Assembly (NCBI RefSeq): GCF_900100265.1
Contig: NZ_LT629696.1
Location: forward strand, 2,480,001 to 2,544,000
Source: Leifsonia sp. 466MF
GTDB taxonomy: Bacteria > Actinomycetota > Actinomycetes > Actinomycetales > Microbacteriaceae
DNA: 64,000 bases
Direction of reading: 5' to 3'
Both the position numbers and the translations under genes were made by a program. Below are positions 56,896 through 64,000 of this stretch, in pieces; within the stretch, counting starts at the first letter, position 1; each line of letters begins with the position of its first letter. The notes under the pieces are model-generated. The model worked only from the letters and a program-made list of their open reading frames with translations, ran no database searches and was not told the origin of the DNA.

Positions 56896-58782
56896 CTGCG
56901 CGGTGGCCGCCGTGTCGGTGTCCTCGGTCGCCTGCAGCGCGCGGATCAGCGACTGGGCGTCGTACGGACCGACGTGACGGCGGCCGTTGATGAAGAAGGT
57001 GGGGACGGCCGTGATGTCCATCGCCTCCGCATCCAGCATGTCGTCGCGGACGCGCGCGGCCACCTCGGGCGAGCTCAGGTCGGCCTCGAAGCGATCGAGG
57101 TCGAGGTCGAGCTCCTGGGCACGACGCAGGATGTCGGACGGCAGCTGGTGCTCCTGGTCGGCGAAGAGGGCACGCTCGAACTCGAAGAACTTGCCCTGGC
57201 GCGACGCCGCCTCCGACGCCTCCGCCGCGGCGAGGGCGTTGGGGTGGTATCGCGTCAGCGGCGCGTGCCGCCACACGTAGCGCAACCGGTCGCCGAGCTC
57301 CCGCTGCACCTCGAACACCGAACCCGTCGCCTTCAGGCAGAAGCCGCACTGGAAGTCGCCGTACTCGACGATCTCGTACGGCGCGTCCAGCGCACCGAAG
57401 ATGTGGTCGCGTGCCGGGTCCACCGGGCGCACCAGGGTCAGGCCCGCCTCCTCCTTCGGCCGGCGCGCGTCGGAGATCCGGAAGACGATGGTCGCGACGA
57501 CGAACGCCACGATCGTCGCCGCGAGCACGCCGACGCGGGCGGCGTTCTGCGCCGCCTCATCCGGGACGCCCAGGTCGACGATGAACAGCGAGATCGTGAA
57601 GCCAATGCCGCACAGCGCCGCACCCCCGGCCAGGCGGTCGAGGGTGAGCCCCGGCCCGAAGTCGCCGATCTTGAGCAGGCGCAGCACCGCGGCCGAGCCG
57701 AACACGCCGACGAACTTGCCGACGACGAGGCCGGCGAGCACACCCCACGCGATCGGCGAGACGAGCGCGCCGGCGAGGATGTCGCCGTCCAGCCGCACGC
57801 CGGCATTGGCGAGGGCGAACAGGGGCAGCACGACATACGCCACGTACGGACCCCACGCCGACTGCAGCCGCTCGTTGATGGAGATGGACTCGCGCAGGCT
57901 GTTCGCCGCCGCCCGCGCGTACTCCGTGTTCGGTGACTGCCGGAAGGTGCGGGCGAGATCGAGGGCGTGCTCCACATCCCGCCGGTTGGGCCGGTAGACG
58001 GGCACGAGCAGGGCGATCGCGACACCGGCCAGCGTCGGGTGCACGCCCGAGGCGAGGAACGCGAGCCAGACGATGATGGCGAGGGTCGCGTAGACCGGGC
58101 CGCGGCCGCCGCGCAGGTAGCGGGTGAAGTAGACGCCGACCAGGCCGACCGCAGCGATGATCAACGGATACGGGTTGAAGTTCTCCGTGTACACGAGCGC
58201 GATGATGCTCAAGGCGCCGATGTCATCCACCACGGCGAGCGCCAGGAGGAACACCCGGAGACGGCCCGACGCGCGCGGGCCGATGAGGGCCAGGGCACCG
58301 ACCAGGAACGCGGTGTCGGTGGAGATGACGACTCCCCACGCGTGCTCCATGCCCGTCCCGAGGGTGAACAGCACGAAGATGACCGCGGGGACGGCGAGCC
58401 CGAAGACGGCTGCGACCACCGGGACGACGGCGCGCGCCCAGCTGGTCAGCTCCCCGATCGCGAACTCTCGCCGCACCTCCAGGCCGACGGTGAAGAAGAA
58501 GATCGCCATCAGGGCGTCGTTGACGAGCGCGTGGAGGGTGAAGTCGAGCTGCAGGTCGCCGACCCCGACGATCAGGTGCGTGTCCCAGAACTGCTCGTAC
58601 CCCGTGAACGAGATGTTCGCCCACACGATCGCGATGAGCGTCGCCGCGACGAGCAGCAGCGCGCCGATCCGGCTCCGGCCCATCGAGCGGAAGCGCTCGG
58701 CGATGCTCGGCCGGCGGTCGCGCGACTGCCCGACCGACTCCGGGTCGGGAGAACGCTGGATGAGCGTGAGCGGGGTGGTCAC
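56890..58782 (-). CDS. nhaA: NhaA Na+/H+ antiporter fused to a DsbA-like thioredoxin domain
   Basis: 630 residues. Residues about 30-420 are NhaA with 11-12 membrane helices. The ion-binding Asp pair is in FLLALAVVDDIGALSIIALV, and GLEVRREFAIGELTSW is the helix 2 signature. After a linker, a thioredoxin-fold domain (about 455-610) has QCGFCLKATGS (CxxC at 479-482), HAPLTRYHPNA and the cis-proline motif AVPTFFINGRRH. The thioredoxin domain should lie on the side where the NhaA C-terminus emerges. The fusion is found in several actinobacteria; its purpose is unproven. GTG 58782 has a TAGAGT box 6 nt upstream. Confidence 0.92.
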   Translation of the reverse strand: MTTPLTLIQRSPDPESVGQSRDRRPSIAERFRSMGRSRIGALLLVAATLIAIVWANISFTGYEQFWDTHLIVGVGDLQLDFTLHALVNDALMAIFFFTVGLEVRREFAIGELTSWARAVVPVVAAVFGLAVPAVIFVLFTLGTGMEHAWGVVISTDTAFLVGALALIGPRASGRLRVFLLALAVVDDIGALSIIALVYTENFNPYPLIIAAVGLVGVYFTRYLRGGRGPVYATLAIIVWLAFLASGVHPTLAGVAIALLVPVYRPNRRDVEHALDLARTFRQSPNTEYARAAANSLRESISINERLQSAWGPYVAYVVLPLFALANAGVRLDGDILAGALVSPIAWGVLAGLVVGKFVGVFGSAAVLRLLKIGDFGPGLTLDRLAGGAALCGIGFTISLFIVDLGVPDEAAQNAARVGVLAATIVAFVVATIVFRISDARRPKEEAGLTLVRPVDPARDHIFGALDAPYEIVEYGDFQCGFCLKATGSVFEVQRELGDRLRYVWRHAPLTRYHPNALAAAEASEAASRQGKFFEFERALFADQEHQLPSDILRRAQELDLDLDRFEADLSSPEVAARVRDDMLDAEAMDITAVPTFFINGRRHVGPYDAQSLIRALQATEDTDTAATAQP

Positions 58783-58788
58783 GGAAAA

Positions 58789-58794
58789 ACTCTA
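58789..58794 (-). promoter_or_regulatory. -10 box (TAGAGT) of a probable leaderless promoter
   Basis: TAGAGT on the minus strand ends 6 nt before the GTG at 58782 of the NhaA fusion gene. Confidence 0.4.
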
Positions 58795-58813
58795 GCGACT
58801 CCCGCGCCCGCGG

Positions 58814-59728
58814 TCACTCGGCGGCGAGGACGGCCGCGAGCTCGCCGAGGGTGAAGCTCCAGCCCTGCCGGTACGACTCGGCGGGCGACGCATCCGTCCA
58901 GGGCCCGGTGTGGCGAACGACGAGCCGTGTGCCGGAGCCGTCGTCGGTCAGCCGCAACTCCACTGCTTCGTCGGCCGTGGGCCCGTCGTCGTCGCTCCAC
59001 CTCCATTCGAACGCGAGGCGCTCCAACGGCTCGACCGCGAGATAGTGCCCCTCCACGACGATGCTCGCGCCTGGTGCGACGATCCGGTAGGCGCCTCCGA
59101 CCCGCACGTCCGCGACGATCGACACGTCGTGCCAGTGCCGCCACCACCACGTGCGCAGTCCATCGGCCGAGGCGATGGCGCTCCAGACCCGGGACCGGTC
59201 CGCATCGATCGTGCGCGTCAGTTCGAGGGGATGCGAGGCGAGCGTCCGCCAGACATCTCGCCCGGCCGCGCGTCCGGCAGAACCGCTTGCGTCATCCTCC
59301 CGGCCCGAAAGCACCCCGTCGAGTACGGAGAGCACGTCATCCCATCCGCCGCCCGCCGTCACGATCTCGTCTCGCCCTGCGAGCCGATGGTGCAGGGTCA
59401 GTTCGGCGCGTCCGTCGGCGGTGTCCCTCCACTCGGCGGTCACGATGCTCGGCGGCTCCCCATCGACGATCCAGGACACCCGCAGGGCGTCCGTGCCGCA
59501 CTGCAGCACCCGGCCTTGCGCTCGGGTGTCTTCGTCGAGCTGCACGGTGAACTCCGACCCGACACCCGACGGTTCGCCCGCGACGACGCCGAACCAGCGG
59601 GACAGTCGTTCCGGCGACGTGCATGCGTCCCTCAGCTCCGCGGCGGTCGAGCGGTACTCGTGGCGGAGGATCAGCTCGGGATGGTCGTCGGTGCCGACGA
59701 GAGCGCGGATCGTGCGCGCATCCATCAT
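58814..59728 (-). CDS. double SRPBCC (AHSA1-like) domain protein
   Basis: 304 residues with two START/AHSA1-like domains. The first spans about 15-145 (ILRHEYRSTAAELRDACTSP, LSRWFGVVAGEPSGVGSEFT). The second spans about 165-300 (ELTRTIDADRSRVWSAIASA, GLRTWWWRHWHDVSIVADVR, RQGWSFTLGELAAVL). Each can bind a hydrophobic ligand. It follows an ArsR regulator with an ATGA overlap. This ArsR-SRPBCC pair is a common actinobacterial unit whose ligand is unknown. Two in-frame ATGs begin the gene (59728, 59725). Confidence 0.87.
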   Translation of the reverse strand: MMDARTIRALVGTDDHPELILRHEYRSTAAELRDACTSPERLSRWFGVVAGEPSGVGSEFTVQLDEDTRAQGRVLQCGTDALRVSWIVDGEPPSIVTAEWRDTADGRAELTLHHRLAGRDEIVTAGGGWDDVLSVLDGVLSGREDDASGSAGRAAGRDVWRTLASHPLELTRTIDADRSRVWSAIASADGLRTWWWRHWHDVSIVADVRVGGAYRIVAPGASIVVEGHYLAVEPLERLAFEWRWSDDDGPTADEAVELRLTDDGSGTRLVVRHTGPWTDASPAESYRQGWSFTLGELAAVLAAE

Positions 59729-60078
59729 CGTCCCCCGTCGGGCCGTGCGCTCCCGTGTCCGCCGCTGCTCTCGCGGGCGAGCTCGGTCTCCAGGGCGTCG
59801 AGCCGTTGAGACCACAGCCGCCCGTACCGGTCCACCCAGGCCGCGATATCGTCCAGCGCGCCGGGGACGATGCGATAGATGCGCTGCGATCCCTGACGCT
59901 CGGCCGAGACGATCTCCGCCTCCCGGAGCACGCGCAGCTGGTTCGAGACGGCCGGCTGGCCGATCCCGAACTCCGCCATGACGACGGCGCCGATCCGACC
60001 GGCGGGCGCTTCCGCCTCGGAGAGGAGTTCCACCATCCGGCGACGGACCGGGTCCGCCAGCACCGCAAACGAGTTCAT
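59725..60078 (-). CDS. ArsR-family winged-helix regulator
   Basis: 117 residues. FAVLADPVRRRMVELLSEAE is the family start, and FGIGQPAVSNQLRVLREAEI holds the recognition helix, followed by the wing SAERQGSQRIYRIVPG. There is no Cys metal box (ELCVCDL type), so it probably senses a non-metal ligand handled by the SRPBCC protein. A palindrome overlaps its promoter, suggesting autorepression. Confidence 0.9.
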   Translation of the reverse strand: MNSFAVLADPVRRRMVELLSEAEAPAGRIGAVVMAEFGIGQPAVSNQLRVLREAEIVSAERQGSQRIYRIVPGALDDIAAWVDRYGRLWSQRLDALETELARESSGGHGSARPDGGR

Positions 60079-60084
60079 GGGTGC

Positions 60085-60090
60085 ATGATA
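60085..60090 (-). promoter_or_regulatory. -10 box (TATCAT) of the ArsR gene, probably leaderless
   Basis: TATCAT on the minus strand ends 6 nt before the ATG at 60078 and overlaps the first half of the operator palindrome. Confidence 0.5.
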
Positions 60091-60107
60091 TCACCGCTCA
60101 CTGATAT
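60088..60107. promoter_or_regulatory. ArsR operator candidate
   Basis: ATATCA-N8-TGATAT is a perfect inverted repeat overlapping the -10 region of the ArsR gene. Confidence 0.6.
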
Positions 60108-60180
60108 GACGTAGGCATGCCTTGCCCCTTCGGCGGACACGTGGCAGCGTGCACGGTGAACGGGACGGAACGGAGCGCGC

Positions 60181-60594
60181 ATGGCGAAGCAGAAGAAGCT
60201 CGAGAAGGCAGCGAAGAAGGCGTTCGAGCGGGCGGAGGCGGCCGTCGCCGACGCCAGGAGAGCGGCCGAGAAGCTCGACAAGAAGAAGGCGAAGAAGCGT
60301 GTTCGCGCCCTGGAGAAGGAGCTGGCGACGCTCGCCGGCGGCAGCAAGGCCGAGCACACCGACAGCGCTGCGGACACGGCCGACCTCGACCTCACCCCGC
60401 CGCTCCCCTCCGTCCGCGACGAGACCGTGGAGGCGACGGTCGAGTTCGCCGGATCGGTCACCACATCCGTCACGCACGACCCGGAACTCGACCAGCTGAC
60501 CGTGCAGGCCCTGCGCGATGCGGCACGCGCCCGCGGCCTCCTGAACGTCTCCCGGCTGACCAAAGGGCAGCTGATCGAGCGCCTCAGCGAATGA
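60181..60594 (+). CDS. Lys-rich protein with C-terminal SAP/Rho-N-like motif
   Basis: 137 residues. A highly basic N-terminal helix (about 1-55: MAKQKKLEKAAKKAFERAEA, KLDKKKAKKRVRALEKELAT) leads into an acidic, Thr-rich linker. The C-terminal SAP-like helix-turn-helix (about 104-136: LTVQALRDAARARGLLNVSR, LTKGQLIERL) resembles DNA- or RNA-binding SAP and Rho-N domains. It could be a nucleoid-associated or RNA-binding protein. Its start at ATG 60181 has GGAACGGAGCG upstream. Confidence 0.75.
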   Translation: MAKQKKLEKAAKKAFERAEAAVADARRAAEKLDKKKAKKRVRALEKELATLAGGSKAEHTDSAADTADLDLTPPLPSVRDETVEATVEFAGSVTTSVTHDPELDQLTVQALRDAARARGLLNVSRLTKGQLIERLSE

Positions 60595-60672
60595 CCTGGT
60601 GAATCCCACCGCGCCGTTCGGCAGACGCGGACCGTTTCGGGGGTTACGTTTGCAGTCACGGAAGGAGACCAG

Positions 60673-62955
<2,283 letters not shown>

Positions 62956-62979
62956 CGCCCATCCCCTCGCTCTATCCCC

Positions 62980-63049
62980 CACCGTCGAGTCCGCAAATTT
63001 TGCACGCTCTGACGGCGCGTCTCGTGCAAAGTTTGCGGACTCGACGGTG
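62980..63049. repeat. 70-nt palindromic repeat, family 1, copy 3
   Basis: The best-preserved copy: arms 62980-63005 and 63024-63049 pair over 26 nt with one T-G position, around an 18-nt loop. Ends are CACCGTCGAGTCCGCAAA and TGCGGACTCGACGGTG. It lies between the convergent GH13 and eRF1-like genes. Confidence 0.95.
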
Positions 63050-63083
63050 GGAGGGGACGGGAGGGGGCGGGATGCGCGGGCGG

Positions 63084-63743
63084 CTAGAGGCGGACGGCCG
63101 CTTGGGCGGCGGCCTCGATGTCGGCGTCGCTCGCCGCACTGAGGTCGAGCTCGGTGAGCGCGGTCACGCGAGCCGCGACATCCGCGTGGGCCGCCCGCAA
63201 CCGCTCCACGAACTCGGCCGCGACATCCGCCTTGCCCGACCCGTGCCCGATCACGACGAACGAGCGCTCCGGGGCGGTCGACCGGAGCGCCTCGGCGACG
63301 GCGTCGAAGAAGTGGCTGAGGTCGCGCTCGTCGTCGTGACCGGTGTGCCGCTCCACCGTGCGCAGGTGGTGGGCGTGACGGTCCTCGTCGGCGACGGTGT
63401 GCTCCGTGTCGCTGACGGTGCGCGCATCCAGGTCGAAGTCGAAGATGCGGGCATGCTCGGCGTCGATCGCGACCGCGAGCAGGTCGCCGTGGCCCTTCGG
63501 CTCCGGGGTCGCCGCCAGCAGGTGGCGTGCGCGCTCGATGTCCTCGATGGAGACGCGGCCGTCGTGCTGACGCCGGAAGACCTCGCGGTGCCCGTTGAGC
63601 TTCACCGCCAGACGATCGCCGGTCTCCTGCTCCACCTGGTCGGCGCGGTCCTGCCAGAAGCTGATGAACTCGGTCCACTCCAGGTCGCGCGGCGCCGGGG
63701 AGCCGGTGATGCGGGCGTAGGTCTTGTCGGCGTGCGTCGTCAT
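63084..63743 (-). CDS. eRF1/VLRF1-like domain protein, function unknown
   Basis: 219 residues. The C-terminal third (SFVVIGHGSGKADVAAEFVE to LSAASDADIEAAAQ) has the arrangement of the eRF1 domain 3/Pelota-like fold seen in bacterial release-factor-1-like proteins. A His-rich middle (EDRHAHHLRTVERHTGHDDE, about 122-141) could bind metal. No GGQ peptide-release motif is present, so hydrolysis of peptidyl-tRNA is not predicted. CAGGAGGACG before ATG 63743 is a strong ribosome binding site. The gene is bracketed by copies 3 and 4 of the 70-nt repeat. Confidence 0.65.
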   Translation of the reverse strand: MTTHADKTYARITGSPAPRDLEWTEFISFWQDRADQVEQETGDRLAVKLNGHREVFRRQHDGRVSIEDIERARHLLAATPEPKGHGDLLAVAIDAEHARIFDFDLDARTVSDTEHTVADEDRHAHHLRTVERHTGHDDERDLSHFFDAVAEALRSTAPERSFVVIGHGSGKADVAAEFVERLRAAHADVAARVTALTELDLSAASDADIEAAAQAAVRL

Positions 63744-63785
63744 GCGTCCTCCTGAGCTCGGTGTGTCGGTTGGGTGCAGGCTAGC

Positions 63786-63855
63786 AGCCGTCGAGTCCGC
63801 GAACTTTGCACGCGACGCGCCGTCGGAGTGTGCAAAAAGTGCGGACTCGACGGTG
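63786..63855. repeat. 70-nt palindromic repeat, family 1, copy 4
   Basis: Arms 63786-63811 and 63830-63855 around an 18-nt loop. Ends are AGCCGTCGAGTCCGCGAACT and GCGGACTCGACGGTG. It lies between the start of the eRF1-like gene and the end of the luciferase-like monooxygenase gene. Confidence 0.95.
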
Positions 63856-63877
63856 GGCGGATCCGCGAGGGACGCGG

Positions 63878-64000
63878 TCAGGCGAGGAGGCTGCGGACGC
63901 GCGGGACGACCTCGGTGCCGTACAGGCGGATCGCCGTGAGGAGCGACTCGTTCGTCATCCCGGGGATGCCGTACTTGAGGTCGAAACGGTTGGCGCCGAC
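63878..64000 (-). CDS. luciferase-like (LLM class) flavin-dependent monooxygenase, C-terminal end (partial)
   Basis: The last 40 residues and the stop codon of a gene that continues beyond the window. The tail includes VGANRFDLKYGIPGM followed by ESLLTAIRLYGTEVVPRVRS, the usual ending of LLM-class FMN-dependent oxidoreductases (the bacterial luciferase superfamily), in which FDLKYG is part of the last beta strand of the barrel. Substrate unknown. Confidence 0.8.
   Translation of the reverse strand, partial: VGANRFDLKYGIPGMTNESLLTAIRLYGTEVVPRVRSLLA

Overview
The window is very GC-rich, densely coding chromosomal DNA from an actinobacterium. Short intergenic gaps, frequent GTG starts and 4-nt ATGA/GTGA overlaps point to Microbacteriaceae, most likely Leifsonia or a close relative. 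Supporting this are a small DUF7882-type protein, a heat-shock Clp gene behind an HspR-type operator, and many genes whose -10 hexamer lies only 6-7 nt before the start codon. The genus is an inference from gene style and was not tested by a search. I saw no rRNA, tRNA, CRISPR array, prophage or transposase gene.

Layout. 1-4560: end of a PspA-like gene, an arginase-family hydrolase, a crotonase, a flavoprotein disulfide reductase, a small HExxH-like protein and an SDR. 4678-8877: an iron-box-controlled SIP-domain protein, then a DNA-repair group (LigC-type ATP-dependent ligase, UdgX uracil-DNA glycosylase, LigD-type polymerase) and an EEP-family hydrolase. 8906-16490: isochorismatase-family hydrolase, lipase maturation factor-like protein, small membrane proteins, Nudix hydrolase, zinc alcohol dehydrogenase, HD protein. 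16524-21812: a large class A penicillin-binding protein with a PASTA domain and a two-AAA Clp ATPase. 21923-29984: oxidoreductases, Lrp and XRE regulators facing their probable targets, an AlkZ/YcaQ-like glycosylase and NAD(P)HX dehydratase. 30101-36678: SHOCT and AI-2E-family membrane proteins, a HerA-like ATPase, DUF2252, an ABC ATPase with a hydrolase. 36807-39771: an operon of acyl-CoA dehydrogenase-like protein, PIG-L deacetylase/methyltransferase fusion and glycosyltransferase. 39856-43066: a four-gene coiled-coil, membrane and OmpA-lipoprotein operon. 44208-46766: a DUF4062-STAND ATPase. 46868-49071: small proteins and an EAL phosphodiesterase. 49160-56778: MFS exporters with TetR and SDR, secreted proteins, a bicupin. 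56890-64000: NhaA-thioredoxin fusion, ArsR with a double SRPBCC protein, a GH13 protein, an eRF1-like protein, and the end of a luciferase-like monooxygenase.

Between the genes lie at least three families of palindromic repeats. The clearest is a family of four copies, each exactly 70 nt (26-nt arm, 18-nt loop, 26-nt arm), at 41811, 50531, 62980 and 63786. One copy overlaps the start region of the OmpA lipoprotein gene, and two flank the eRF1-like gene. A second family (CAACACGCCG core) is at 4583 and 19134. A third (GGAAACGGAGGCG core) fills the only gap longer than 300 nt, at 14590-14955. I also find likely operators for DtxR/IdeR, HspR, XRE, TetR, ArsR and Lrp regulators, all read by eye.
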